From contig NZ_JOAP01000034.1 in the NCBI RefSeq assembly GCF_000720475.1, positions 1 to 64,000 on the forward strand: a DNA stretch of 64,000 nucleotides, read 5' to 3'. Shown here piece after piece: positions 48,072 to 57,007 of the stretch (within the stretch, counting starts at the first letter, position 1; each line of letters opens with the position of its first letter). The notes under the pieces were generated by a model. It searched no databases. It was not told the origin of the DNA and saw only the letters and a list, made by a program, of their open reading frames with translations. This stretch comes from Streptomyces aureocirculatus (GTDB lineage Bacteria; Actinomycetota; Actinomycetes; Streptomycetales; Streptomycetaceae). The position numbers and the translations under genes were made by a program.

Positions 48072-48469
48072 GCCTTCGCGGCGCGGGTACGGTGCCGGGG
48101 TTGCCGGTGCCGTGTCCGCGCCGTCGTCGTGGGTTTCCGGGGCGCTGCCCCGGACCCGGCTCCTCGATCGCCGGAGGGGCTTGATCCTGCCGGGCCCGGG
48201 CTTGATCCTGCCAGGGCCGGGCCCGATCTCCCGCACTTCGCTTTGTCCGCGGTGGCCAGCCACGTCCGGGTGATCCTTCCGGTCAGGCGCAAGCGGGGCC
48301 CCGACGCGCCACTAGACTGCGCACCACATACGCGTCAGGCCCACAGCGTCGTGCGTCTTCCACGCGGCAAAGCGACACCGAGGAGGAGCAGGCACATCCC
48401 CGGTGCCGCTGCCCTCCACCGCCTGCGGCCGTCGGGACGGCCGTCCGCATTGGACTTGTGAGGACTCAC
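48072..48469 (+). promoter_or_regulatory. ilvC-serA intergenic region
   Basis: The 398-bp gap holds three items. A reverse copy of the dispersed palindromic element (about 48131-48184, hairpin CCGGGGC-GCT-GCCCCGG) may terminate ilvC. Next comes GGCTTGATCCTGCC repeated near 48178 and 48199. A TAGACT (48313-48318) could be the -10 of a serA promoter, leaving a leader of about 145 nt. A 36-codon frame with several cysteines (48403-48513) overlaps the serA start. Confidence 0.5.
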
Positions 48470-50074
48470 GTGAGCACTGCTGCCAACGGCAAACCGGTCG
48501 TACTCATCGCTGAAGAGCTGTCGCCCGCGACTGTCGACGCCCTGGGCCCGGACTTCGAGATCCGGCACTGCAACGGCGCGGACCGCGCCGAGCTGCTGCC
48601 CGCCATCGCCGACGTCGACGCCATCCTGGTCCGCTCCGCGACCAAGGTGGACGCCGAGGCCGTCGCCGCCGCACGCAAGCTGAAGGTCGTCGCCCGCGCG
48701 GGCGTCGGGCTCGACAACGTCGACGTCTCCGCCGCCACCAAGGCAGGGGTGATGGTCGTCAACGCCCCCACCTCGAACATCGTCACCGCCGCCGAACTGG
48801 CCTGCGGCCTGATCGTCGCCACCGCGCGCAACATTCCGCAGGCCAACACGGCCCTGAAGAACGGCGAGTGGAAGCGCTCCAAGTACACCGGCGTGGAGCT
48901 CGCCGAGAAGACGCTCGGCGTCGTCGGCCTCGGCCGGATCGGCGCGCTCGTCGCGCAGCGCATGTCGGCGTTCGGCATGAAGGTCGTGGCCTACGACCCG
49001 TATGTACAGCCCGCGCGCGCCGCCCAGATGGGCGTGAAGGTCCTCTCCCTCGACGAACTCCTCGAGGCCTCCGACTTCATCACCGTGCATCTGCCCAAGA
49101 CGCCCGAGACCCTCGGTCTCATCGGTGACGAGGCGCTGCACAAGGTCAAGCCGTCCGTGCGCGTCGTCAACGCCGCCCGCGGCGGCATCGTCGACGAGGA
49201 GGCGCTGTACTCGGCCCTGAAGGAGGGCCGCGTCGCGGGCGCGGGCCTGGACGTGTACGCGAAGGAGCCCTGCACCGACTCCCCGCTCTTCGAGCTCGAC
49301 CAGGTCGTGTGCACCCCCCACCTCGGCGCCTCCACCGACGAGGCCCAGGAGAAGGCGGGCATCTCCGTCGCCAAGTCGGTGCGGCTCGCCCTCGCCGGTG
49401 AGCTGGTGCCGGACGCCGTGAACGTGCAGGGCGGTGTCATCGCCGAGGACGTGCGCCCCGGTCTTCCGCTCGCCGAGAAGCTCGGCCGGATCTTCACCGC
49501 CCTCGCGGGCGAGGTCGCGGCCCGGCTCGACGTCGAGGTGTACGGCGAGATCACCCAGCACGACGTGAAGGTGCTCGAACTGTCCGCCCTCAAGGGTGTG
49601 TTCGAGGATGTCGTCGACGAGACCGTCAGCTATGTGAACGCCCCGCTGTTCGCCCAGGAGCGCGGTGTCGAGGTGCGGCTCACCACGTCCTCGGAGTCGC
49701 CCGACCACCGCAACGTGGTCACCGTGCGCGGCACGCTCGGCGACGGCGAGGAGATCGCCGTGTCCGGCACCCTGGCCGGGCCCAAGAACCACCAGAAGAT
49801 CGTGGCCGTCGGTGAGTACGACGTCGATCTGGCGCTCGCCGACCACATGGTCGTCCTGCGGTACGCGGACCGGCCCGGCGTCGTCGGCACCGTGGGCCGG
49901 GTCCTCGGCGAGGCCGGGATCAACATCGCCGGGATGCAGGTCGCTCGTGCTGACGTGGGCGGGGAGGCGCTTGCCGTCCTCACGGTCGACGACACGGTGC
50001 CGCAGCCTGTGCTCGGTGAGCTCGCCGAGGAGATCGGCGCCACCTCCGCCCGCTCCGTCAATCTCGCCGACTAG
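48470..50074 (+). CDS. serA: D-3-phosphoglycerate dehydrogenase
   Basis: Long-form enzyme of 534 residues for the first step of serine synthesis, oxidising 3-phosphoglycerate with NAD+. The cofactor loop is LGVVGLGRIGALVAQRM (about residue 150). The active-site Arg is in VRVVNAARGGIVDEEAL and the His in CTPHLGASTDEAQEKAG. An intervening substrate-binding domain and a C-terminal ACT domain (RYADRPGVVGTVGRVLGEAG) follow, consistent with serine feedback as in mycobacterial enzymes. GTG 48470 follows GAGGA. Co-location with ilvBNC is conserved in Streptomyces as I recall. Confidence 0.96.
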   Translation: MSTAANGKPVVLIAEELSPATVDALGPDFEIRHCNGADRAELLPAIADVDAILVRSATKVDAEAVAAARKLKVVARAGVGLDNVDVSAATKAGVMVVNAPTSNIVTAAELACGLIVATARNIPQANTALKNGEWKRSKYTGVELAEKTLGVVGLGRIGALVAQRMSAFGMKVVAYDPYVQPARAAQMGVKVLSLDELLEASDFITVHLPKTPETLGLIGDEALHKVKPSVRVVNAARGGIVDEEALYSALKEGRVAGAGLDVYAKEPCTDSPLFELDQVVCTPHLGASTDEAQEKAGISVAKSVRLALAGELVPDAVNVQGGVIAEDVRPGLPLAEKLGRIFTALAGEVAARLDVEVYGEITQHDVKVLELSALKGVFEDVVDETVSYVNAPLFAQERGVEVRLTTSSESPDHRNVVTVRGTLGDGEEIAVSGTLAGPKNHQKIVAVGEYDVDLALADHMVVLRYADRPGVVGTVGRVLGEAGINIAGMQVARADVGGEALAVLTVDDTVPQPVLGELAEEIGATSARSVNLAD

Positions 50075-50106
50075 GGCTGTGTGGCGACCTCGGGTCCGTT
50101 GTGGGG

Positions 50107-50150
50107 GAATCGGCCTTCGGCCTCGTCCTCAAACGCCGGACGGGCTTGAA
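50107..50150 (-). repeat. Third copy of the dispersed palindromic element
   Basis: In reverse complement it reads CAAGCCCGTCCGGCGTTTGA followed by GGACGAGGCCGAAGGCCGA, clearly related to 9166-9212. It lies directly after serA and before the long bidirectional terminator. Confidence 0.55.
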
Positions 50151-50171
50151 GGGCACGCCGTCACTCGTCCC

Positions 50172-50224
50172 TGAACGAGCGCCGCCGCCCGCCCCTGAAC
50201 GGGGCGGGCGGCGGCGCTCGTTCA
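50172..50224. terminator. Bidirectional terminator with 24-bp perfect stem
   Basis: Arms 50172-50195 (beginning TGAACGAGCGCCGCC) and 50201-50224 are perfect reverse complements across the loop TGAAC. It lies between the convergent serA and pucR-type genes. The pucR-type stop codon (50222-50224) is the last triplet of the second arm. Confidence 0.9.
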
Positions 50225-51391
50225 GCGCAGGCGTGCTGCCTTCAGGATCATGTGGAGGAGCAGCCGGTCCTCGCCCTCGTCCAGGTCGAGTTTGGTGAGC
50301 TGTTCCACGCGGGAAAGGCGGTAGTACAGGGTCTGGCGGTGGATGCCCAACTCCGCCGCCGTCCGGCCCGCCTGGCCCGCGAGGTCCAGGAAGACCTCCG
50401 CGGTGCGGGCCAGTTCGCGGTGCGCCGGGGTGAGGAGCGCGCGGGCCGCCGCGTCCTGCGCGGCCTCCGCGGGCAGCGCCGTCAGGAGGCGGTAGGGACC
50501 GATGTCCGACCAGCGGGCGAGCGGTCCGAGCCGGGGCTCGGCGAGTGCCGCCCGCGCCGCCGCCGCGGCCTCGCCCCAGGCCGCGCCCAGGTCCTCCAGG
50601 CCTGCCCTGGCGTCCGCGACCCCCGCCGCCGCCCCCCGGCCCGCCGAGTCCACGAGCCGCGACGCCGTCGTGACCGCCGGGGTCAGGGCATCCGCCGACC
50701 GCAGCCGCACAAGGACCGCGAGCGACTGCCCGGCGCCGGCCCCCATGGCCCAGGGCACCATGCACAGCGCCGTCGCCCCCGGCACGGTGCGCAGCGCGGG
50801 CGCGTCCTCGGGGTTCGCCACCGGCCACGGCGCCACGCACACCACCGCGTGCAGGCCCTCACCACGCGTCCCGAGCGCCGTGCGCAGTTCCGCCACCGCC
50901 ATGTCCCGCTGCCAGCCCCGCTCGGCCGTCAGGACGGCACGGAACTCCCTGGTGAGGTCCGCGCCCGCCTGCGCCTCGTCCGCGAGCAGCGCCCCGATCC
51001 GGGTGGCGACCTCCATGGCGGCGGCCAGCTTCGCGTCCGTCGGCCCCGGCTCGTCGTCGAGCAGCCACACGTAACCGAGGGCGTACCCCCGGTGCCGTAC
51101 CGGTAGGCAGATCCGGCCGCGGTGCACGCCCGCCTCCGGGGTGGGCGGGATGCGGACGGGGGTGGTGGCGCGGGTGATGCCGAAGCTCTCGAACCAGGAG
51201 CGGACCTGGGCGGTCGAGCGGCGCGTGAGGATCGAGCGGGTGCGGACCGGGTCGAGGTCGGGGGCGTCGAGGCCGTCGCCGCCGTCGTGCGCGCCGAAGG
51301 CGATCAGCTCGAAGTCCCGGTTCTCCAGCGTCGCGGGCGCGCCGAGCAGGGCGGAGATCTCGTCGACCAGTTCCTGGTAGTCGCCCTTCAC
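50222..51391 (-). CDS. PucR-type transcriptional regulator, likely of proline catabolism
   Basis: Regulator of 389 residues. The central GGDEF-like CdaR region is degenerate. The C-terminal helix-turn-helix of the PucR/HTH_30 type includes [20 protein letters not shown] followed by [20 protein letters not shown]. It is transcribed divergently from proline dehydrogenase and pruA, so it probably activates them in the presence of proline, as proposed for other actinomycete PutR-like proteins. The 235-bp divergent region (51392-51626) holds the promoters. The stop codon is part of the terminator hairpin shared with serA. Confidence 0.86.
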   Translation of the reverse strand: MKGDYQELVDEISALLGAPATLENRDFELIAFGAHDGGDGLDAPDLDPVRTRSILTRRSTAQVRSWFESFGITRATTPVRIPPTPEAGVHRGRICLPVRHRGYALGYVWLLDDEPGPTDAKLAAAMEVATRIGALLADEAQAGADLTREFRAVLTAERGWQRDMAVAELRTALGTRGEGLHAVVCVAPWPVANPEDAPALRTVPGATALCMVPWAMGAGAGQSLAVLVRLRSADALTPAVTTASRLVDSAGRGAAAGVADARAGLEDLGAAWGEAAAAARAALAEPRLGPLARWSDIGPYRLLTALPAEAAQDAAARALLTPAHRELARTAEVFLDLAGQAGRTAAELGIHRQTLYYRLSRVEQLTKLDLDEGEDRLLLHMILKAARLR

Positions 51392-51626
51392 CCGTCGTGG
51401 CCCTTCGCTCGTGCCGTGCTGTATCGCGCCGTGGCAGGTCCATTGTCGCGCAGTCCGGGACCGGGTTCATACATCTGTCTGAGATCCAGCGCACGAATGC
51501 GTGACAGGTGTCGATGGCCCAGGATCGGCGGGATCCATAAGTTTCACGGTGGTTCTCCGTGCCGTACCGGTTTAGTCGCAAAACGACGCAGGTGCGACAC
51601 TCGTTCGTACTCCCGTGGAGGTGCCC

Positions 51627-52553
51627 GTGCTGGGTCCCGTGATCCTTGCCGCGTCGCGCAGTGACAAGATGCGCCGTTTCGTGTCGGCGGCGCCGGGCAC
51701 CAAGCAGGTCGTGGCCCGGTTCATCGCCGGTGAGACCGTCGACCAGGTGGTTCCGGTGATCGTGGACTCCGCCGACAAGGGCCTTGAGGTCACCCTCGAC
51801 GTCGTCGGTGAGGACATCACGACCCCGGAGCAGGCCACCGCCGCCCGCGACGCCTATCTGGAGCTGGTGGGGCGCCTGAAGGACCTCGGTCTCGGCGAGC
51901 GCGCCGAGATGTCCGTGAAGCTGTCCATGTTCGGCCAGGCGCTGGAGAACGGCCACGAGCTGGCCCTCGCCAATGTCCGCCCCGTCGTCGAGGCGGCGGC
52001 CGAGATCGGCACCACCGTCACCCTCGACGCCGAGGACCACACCACCCTCGACTCGATGTTCGCCATCCACGAGGAGCTGCGGAAGGACTTCCCGAAGACG
52101 GGCTGCGTCATCCAGGCCTACCTCTTCCGCACCGAGGACGACGCCCGCCGCCTCGCCGCGAACGGCAGCCGCGTACGCATCGTGAAGGGCGCCTACAAGG
52201 AGCCCGCCTCCGTCGCGTACCAGGACAAGGCCGAGACCGACAAGGCGTACGTCCGTATCCTGAGGATCCTGATGGAGGGCTCGGGGTACCCGATGATCGG
52301 GTCCCACGACCCGCGGCTCATCGCCATCACCCAGGAGCTCGCGCGCCGCGCCGGGCGCAAACTGGACGAGTACGAATTCCAGATGCTGTACGGCATCCGC
52401 AGCGACGAGCACCTGCGGCTCGCCGCCGAGGGCCACCGGATGCGTGTGTACACCGCGTACGGCACCGACTGGTACGGCTACTTCATGCGCCGTCTCGCGG
52501 AGAAGCCGGCCAACCTGCTGTTCTTCGCACGGTCCGTCCTCACCAAGGGCTGA
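51627..52553 (+). CDS. Proline dehydrogenase
   Basis: FAD enzyme of 308 residues that oxidises proline to pyrroline-5-carboxylate, passing electrons to the respiratory chain. It is the single-function form, not a PutA fusion. Typical barrel motifs are VSVKLSMFG-like AEMSVKLSMFGQ, CVIQAYLFRTEDDARRL, VRIVKGAYKEPASVAY, MIGSHDPRLIAITQELA and FQMLYGIRSDEHLRLA. GTG 51627 lies 6 bp after GGAGG; GTG 51615 is too close to it. pruA follows 48 bp downstream. Confidence 0.93.
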   Translation: MLGPVILAASRSDKMRRFVSAAPGTKQVVARFIAGETVDQVVPVIVDSADKGLEVTLDVVGEDITTPEQATAARDAYLELVGRLKDLGLGERAEMSVKLSMFGQALENGHELALANVRPVVEAAAEIGTTVTLDAEDHTTLDSMFAIHEELRKDFPKTGCVIQAYLFRTEDDARRLAANGSRVRIVKGAYKEPASVAYQDKAETDKAYVRILRILMEGSGYPMIGSHDPRLIAITQELARRAGRKLDEYEFQMLYGIRSDEHLRLAAEGHRMRVYTAYGTDWYGYFMRRLAEKPANLLFFARSVLTKG

Positions 52554-52601
52554 GCCCGCCCGGCCGCCAGATTTTCCCCGCACTAAGGAGTTACGGAACT
52601 C

Positions 52602-54242
52602 ATGGACGCTGTGACCCAGGTCCCCGCCCCGGTCAACGAGCCGGTCCACGGCTACGCCCCCGGCTCCCCGGAGCGCGCCCGGCTCGAGACCAAGCTCAAG
52701 GAGCTGTCCGAGAACCCGATCGAGCTGCCGATGACGATCGGCGGCGTGAAGCGCCTCGGCGGCGGCGAGCCCTTCCAGGTCGTGCAGCCGCACAACCACA
52801 AGGCCGTCATCGGCACCGGCCGCCACGCCACGCAGCAGGACGCCCAGGACGCCGTGGACGCCGCCCTCGCGGCCGCCCCGGCCTGGCGTGCGATGTCCTT
52901 CGACGACCGCGCCGCGATCATCCTGCGCGCCGCCGAGCTGCTGTCCACCACATGGCGCGAGACGCTGGCCGCCTCGACCATGCTGGGCCAGTCCAAGACC
53001 GCCCAGCAGGCCGAGATCGACACCCCGTGTGAACTCGTCGACTTCTGGCGCTTCAATGTGAAGTACGCCCGTGACCTGCTCGCCGAGCAGCCCCCGGCGA
53101 ACTCCACCGGAGTGTGGAACCGTCTGGACCACCGCCCGCTGGAAGGCTTCGTCTACGCGATCACGCCGTTCAACTTCACGGCCATCGCGGGCAACCTCCC
53201 GACCGCCCCGGCCCTGATGGGCAACGTCGTCGTGTGGAAGCCGTCCCCGACGCAGACGCACGCCGCCGTGCTCCTCATGCAGCTCCTGGAGGAGGCGGGT
53301 CTGCCCAAGGGCGTCATCAACCTCGTCACCGGCGACGGCATCGAGGTCTCCAAGGTCGCCCTGCACCACCGCGACCTGGCCGGCATCCACTTCACCGGTT
53401 CGACCCCGACCTTCCAGCACCTGTGGAAGACGGTCGGCGAGAACATCGCCAAGTACCGCACCTACCCGCGTCTCGTCGGTGAGACGGGCGGCAAGGACTT
53501 CGTCGTCGCGCACCCGAGCGCCGACCGCGCGATCCTGAAGACCGCGCTGACCCGCGGCTCCTTCGAGTTCCAGGGCCAGAAGTGCTCCGCGACCTCACGC
53601 GCGTACATCCCGGCCTCCATCTGGAACGACGGCTTCAAGGAGGAGTTCGCGGCCGAGGTCGACGGCATCAAGATGGGTGACGTCACCGATCTGTCGAACT
53701 TCATCGGCGCCGTCATCGACGAGCGGGCCTTCGCCAAGAACAAGGCGGCCATCGACCGCGCCAAGGCCGACGAGACCTGCACCATCGTCGCGGGCGGCAC
53801 CTACGACGACTCCGTCGGCTACTTCGTGCGCCCGACCGTCGTCGAGTGCACCGACCCGGCCAACGAGGTCTTCTCGACCGAGTACTTCGGCCCGTTCCTC
53901 GCCGTGCACGTGTACGACGACAGCAAGGCCGACGCGTACGAGGAGATGCTGACCCAGATGGAGTCGGCCTCCGACTACGCGCTCACCGGCTCGGTCATCG
54001 CGGGCGACCGTGCCGCGGCCGCGTACACGATGGAGAAGCTCCGCTACGCCGCGGGCAACTTCTACATCAACGACAAGTCGACCGGCGCCGTCGTCGGCCA
54101 GCAGCCCTTCGGCGGCGGCCGTGCCTCCGGCACCAACGACAAGGCCGGCGCCCCGCAGAACCTCCAGCGCTGGACCCTGACCCGCGCCATCAAGGAGACG
54201 CTGGTCCCGCCGACCGAGTACGGCTACCCGCACATGGGCTGA
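52602..54242 (+). CDS. pruA: L-glutamate gamma-semialdehyde (P5C) dehydrogenase
   Basis: Aldehyde dehydrogenase of 546 residues that converts the proline dehydrogenase product to glutamate with NAD+. The catalytic cysteine lies in FEFQGQKCSATSRAYIP, the general-base glutamate region is YPRLVGETGGKDFVVAHPS, and the oxyanion asparagine is in YAITPFNFTAIAGNL. Ending and length match the P5CDH group. Its last 53 bp overlap the open frame of a convergent hydrolase. Confidence 0.95.
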   Translation: MDAVTQVPAPVNEPVHGYAPGSPERARLETKLKELSENPIELPMTIGGVKRLGGGEPFQVVQPHNHKAVIGTGRHATQQDAQDAVDAALAAAPAWRAMSFDDRAAIILRAAELLSTTWRETLAASTMLGQSKTAQQAEIDTPCELVDFWRFNVKYARDLLAEQPPANSTGVWNRLDHRPLEGFVYAITPFNFTAIAGNLPTAPALMGNVVVWKPSPTQTHAAVLLMQLLEEAGLPKGVINLVTGDGIEVSKVALHHRDLAGIHFTGSTPTFQHLWKTVGENIAKYRTYPRLVGETGGKDFVVAHPSADRAILKTALTRGSFEFQGQKCSATSRAYIPASIWNDGFKEEFAAEVDGIKMGDVTDLSNFIGAVIDERAFAKNKAAIDRAKADETCTIVAGGTYDDSVGYFVRPTVVECTDPANEVFSTEYFGPFLAVHVYDDSKADAYEEMLTQMESASDYALTGSVIAGDRAAAAYTMEKLRYAAGNFYINDKSTGAVVGQQPFGGGRASGTNDKAGAPQNLQRWTLTRAIKETLVPPTEYGYPHMG

Positions 54243-55191
54243 CGCCCCCGCGGGGTGCCTGCCCCCTGAATCCCGCCCCCGGCCTGGGCCCCACCCCGGC
54301 CGGGGGCGGTGTTGTGTGCGCCTGTGCCACTTTCCGTACGAGGAAGTCGTCCATCAGGCCCGCGATCTGCTCGGCGTGCGTCTCCAGGGCGAAGTGTCCC
54401 GTCGGCAGCAGGTGGATCTCCGCCTCCGGCAGGTCGCGCTGGAAGGCGAGCGCCCCGGCGGGGACGAAGATCTCGTCGTGGCCGCCCCACACCGCGAGCA
54501 GCGGCACCTGACGCTCCCGGAAGTACGCGTGGAAGTCCGGGTAGAGGGCGATGTTGCTGCCGTAGTCGGTGATGAGGGCGAACTGGATCGCGTCCTGGCC
54601 CTCGCGGGCCATCAGGGCCACGTCGTGCTCCCAGGCGTCCGGGCTGATCAGGCTCTGGTCCGGGACGCCGTGCGTGTACTGCCACTTGATGCCCTCGGGG
54701 GAGCGGATCGCGTGCACGGGCGCCGCCGTCTCCTCGCTCGGGGCGGCCGTATGGGCGAACACGGGCGCCCAGGCCTCCTCGCCGAGTCCTTCCTCGTACG
54801 CGTTGCCGTTCTGCGTGACGATCGCCGTGACGCGCTCGGGGTGGGCGAGCGCGAGCCGCAGGCCGATCGGGGCGCCGTAGTCCTGGACGTACAGCGCGAA
54901 CCGGTCCAGGCCGACCGCCTCGGTGAACTCGGCCGTCACGGCGGCGAGTTCGGCGAACGTGTACGAAAAGGCGTCGGCCGCGGGCGCCGACGAGCGGCCG
55001 AAGCCGATGTGGTCGGGGGCGAGCACGCGGTAGCGGTGGGCGAGGCGCGGGATCAGGTCGCGGAACATGTGCGAGCTGGTCGGGAAGCCGTGCAGGAGCA
55101 GCAGGGCGGGGGCGTCGGCGGGGCCCGCCTCGCGGTAGCAGACCTCGTGGCCGCGGACCCCGACGGACCGGTAGTGGACCTGGGCGCTCAT
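54190..55191 (-). CDS. Alpha/beta hydrolase with aspartate nucleophile, C-terminally extended
   Basis: Hydrolase of 333 residues. The oxyanion loop is LLLLHGFPTSSHMF. The nucleophile elbow FALYVQDYGAPIGLRLAL has aspartate, as in epoxide hydrolases and haloalkane dehalogenases. The acid lies in WGGHDEIFVPAG and the histidine in LLPTGHFALETHA. Homologs usually end near residue 290 (DDFLVRKV). Here the frame continues about 40 low-complexity residues through a terminator hairpin into pruA, an unusual extension. It lies downstream of a nitroreductase on the same strand, with an operator-like palindrome between them. Confidence 0.8.
   Translation of the reverse strand: MSAQVHYRSVGVRGHEVCYREAGPADAPALLLLHGFPTSSHMFRDLIPRLAHRYRVLAPDHIGFGRSSAPAADAFSYTFAELAAVTAEFTEAVGLDRFALYVQDYGAPIGLRLALAHPERVTAIVTQNGNAYEEGLGEEAWAPVFAHTAAPSEETAAPVHAIRSPEGIKWQYTHGVPDQSLISPDAWEHDVALMAREGQDAIQFALITDYGSNIALYPDFHAYFRERQVPLLAVWGGHDEIFVPAGALAFQRDLPEAEIHLLPTGHFALETHAEQIAGLMDDFLVRKVAQAHTTPPPAGVGPRPGAGFRGQAPRGGVSPCAGSRTRSAGPASP
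54273..54309. terminator. Bidirectional hairpin between pruA and the hydrolase
   Basis: CCGCCCCCGGCC (54273-54284) pairs perfectly with GGCCGGGGGCGG (54298-54309). It is 31 bp after the pruA stop but inside the extended C-terminus of the convergent hydrolase frame. Confidence 0.8.
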
Positions 55192-55252
55192 GTCTAACCC
55201 CTCATTGCCGTTTTGGCGGTTGACGATGAGATGATTCGAGCATGCCTACATC

Positions 55253-55280
55253 TAACCAGTCAAGCGCCTTTTACTGGTTA
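55253..55280. promoter_or_regulatory. Inverted repeat TAACCAGT-N12-ACTGGTTA
   Basis: A perfect 8-bp inverted repeat (55253-55260, 55273-55280) lies in the 131-bp gap between the nitroreductase and hydrolase genes. A TTGACG (55220-55225) is nearby on the + strand. The A/T-rich symmetrical site suggests a repressor operator for the hydrolase. No regulator gene is adjacent. Confidence 0.5.
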
Positions 55281-55322
55281 CGCTGTCTTCGGCTGGTCAC
55301 GCCTCCTGGTCGCGCCGCCCGG

Positions 55323-56066
55323 TCACACCTCCACCAGGACCTGGTCCAGGGACTTGCGCACGAGGTCGGGGACCTCGCAGTCCGGGGCCGGGTAGCCGAC
55401 GGGGATCACGGCGAACGCCTTCTCGTTCTCCGGGCGGCCGAGCACCTCGGACAGGAACCGCATCGGGCTCGGCGTGTGCACCAGGGCGGCGAGGCCCGAC
55501 AGATGCAGCGCGGAGAGCAGCATGCCGACGGCGATGCCGACGGACTCGTCCACGTAGTAGTGCTTGTGCTTGGTGCCGTCCTGACCGAGCCAGTACCGCT
55601 GCTGGAAGACGACGATCAGGGCGGGCGCGTCCGTCAGATGCGGCTTCACCTCGTCCGTGCCGAGCGGGCGCAGCGCGGCCAGCCACTCCTCGCCGAGCCG
55701 CCCGTCGTAGGAGATCTGCTCCTCGTGCTCGGCCGCCTCCCGTATCAGGCGGCGCACCTGCGGGTCCCGTACCAGGACGAACGTCCACGGCTGCTGGTGC
55801 GCGCCCGACGGCGCGGTCGCCGCGCAGGCGACGGCGTCCCGCACGACCTGCGGGGGCACCGGGTCCGTGGAGAACTGCCGTACCGTGCGCCGCTCACGCA
55901 TACGGGACTTCAACTCGGCGGCCTGCGCGAGCGATTCGCTCGTGGGCATGCGGGCGGGGCGGTAGGGGACGGAGCGGTAGGGCTGCCCGTGGATGGGGGT
56001 CCAGGGCGCGTCGGGCTGTGCGTCGGGGCGTCCGGTCTCCGGCTTGCTCTGTTCGGTATCAGGCAT
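55323..56066 (-). CDS. Nitroreductase family FMN oxidoreductase
   Basis: Flavoprotein of 247 residues. The FMN-binding start RRTVRQFSTDPVPPQVVRDA and the ATAPSGAHQQPWTFVLVRDP segment place it with BluB/iodotyrosine deiodinase-like nitroreductases. Later motifs are YVDESVGIAVGMLLSALHL, GLAALVHTPSPMRFL and AFAVIPVGYPA. The natural substrate is unknown. It follows the PlsC-like gene by 74 bp on the same strand and might be read through from the lipid operon. ATG 56066 was chosen as the first start that keeps the family N-terminus. Confidence 0.83.
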   Translation of the reverse strand: MPDTEQSKPETGRPDAQPDAPWTPIHGQPYRSVPYRPARMPTSESLAQAAELKSRMRERRTVRQFSTDPVPPQVVRDAVACAATAPSGAHQQPWTFVLVRDPQVRRLIREAAEHEEQISYDGRLGEEWLAALRPLGTDEVKPHLTDAPALIVVFQQRYWLGQDGTKHKHYYVDESVGIAVGMLLSALHLSGLAALVHTPSPMRFLSEVLGRPENEKAFAVIPVGYPAPDCEVPDLVRKSLDQVLVEV

Positions 56067-56140
56067 GCTGCGATTCTGGGGCGGCGGGCCCGGGAGCGCC
56101 ATGGTGCGTACCGATGTCCGCGCGCCGAACGCCCGGTCCG

Positions 56141-57007
56141 TCAGCGCCAGTTCGCGACGACGACCGCAAGGCCCGCCGTGAACCCGCTGCCCAGCAGTAC
56201 CAGATACGTGCCGTAGAAGCGGCGGAGCCGGTGCGCGAGGAAGCCGGAAGCGCCGAACATCAGGCCGACGGTGAGGGTGCGGGAGCCGCGGGAGAGGGCC
56301 GACTCGGTCAGCCAGTCGCGGGTGGCGGTCCCTGCCCGGGCACGGGAGTCGCGCAGGGGCTCTCCCGCGGTACGGCGGTGGAGTTCCACCACGGCCGCGC
56401 GGGCCTCGGCGGGCGTCACCGTCGGCGGCAGCGGCTCGCCCACGGTGACGCGCACCAGGGCCGGGCGCAGCCTGCCGTGCTTCGGCAGGAGGCGGTCCGT
56501 GCCCGCGATGCCGACGGGGACGACGGGCACGTCCGCCCGCCGGGCCAGGACCAGGGCGCCCTTGTGGAACGTGCCGATGTCGCCCGCGCGGGCCCGGGTG
56601 CCCTCCGGGAACAGCACCACCGCACGGCCCGCGCGCAGCGCGTCCGCCTTGGCCAGGAGGTCGTCCGTGCCGCCGCCCGTGCGGCGCACGGGGAACCCGG
56701 CGGCGAGGCGGGAGCAGACGCGGCTGCGCCGGCGTGAGGCGAACCAGTAGTCCGCCGCCGCGGCGATCGTGGGGGAGTGGGCCGCGTCGAGGGCGGCGAG
56801 GAGGGCCGCCGTGTCGGCGTGGGAGGTGTGGTTGGCCACGACCACACAGCCGCCGCGCGGAAGGCGGCCGCGGCGGGACACACCTCCGGTGAGGGTGAGC
56901 AGCGTCCACCACAGCGCTCGGCGGAGGCGGGCGGCGACGCGTCCGGCGGCCCGTGGGCGCGGGGTGTGCGTACGCGGTTCGCCGTACCGGACCTGTTGGG
57001 TGCTCAC
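56141..57007 (-). CDS. PlsC-type lysophospholipid acyltransferase
   Basis: Membrane-associated enzyme of 288 residues that acylates lysophosphatidate or a similar glycerol phosphate. The catalytic HX4D motif is [17 protein letters not shown], and the substrate motif is [20 protein letters not shown]. Two hydrophobic segments close the C-terminus ([36 protein letters not shown]), an unusual addition. GTG 57007 overlaps the stop of the CdsA-like gene by 4 nt, so it is the last gene of a three-gene translationally coupled unit. Confidence 0.86.
   Translation of the reverse strand: MSTQQVRYGEPRTHTPRPRAAGRVAARLRRALWWTLLTLTGGVSRRGRLPRGGCVVVANHTSHADTAALLAALDAAHSPTIAAAADYWFASRRRSRVCSRLAAGFPVRRTGGGTDDLLAKADALRAGRAVVLFPEGTRARAGDIGTFHKGALVLARRADVPVVPVGIAGTDRLLPKHGRLRPALVRVTVGEPLPPTVTPAEARAAVVELHRRTAGEPLRDSRARAGTATRDWLTESALSRGSRTLTVGLMFGASGFLAHRLRRFYGTYLVLLGSGFTAGLAVVVANWR

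Noticed and set aside
55242..56216. A + strand frame beginning MPTSNQSSAFYW near the operator-like palindrome
   Set aside because: After the first codons it runs antisense to the nitroreductase, with atypical codon use and no ribosome-binding site; a lost regulator gene cannot be shown.
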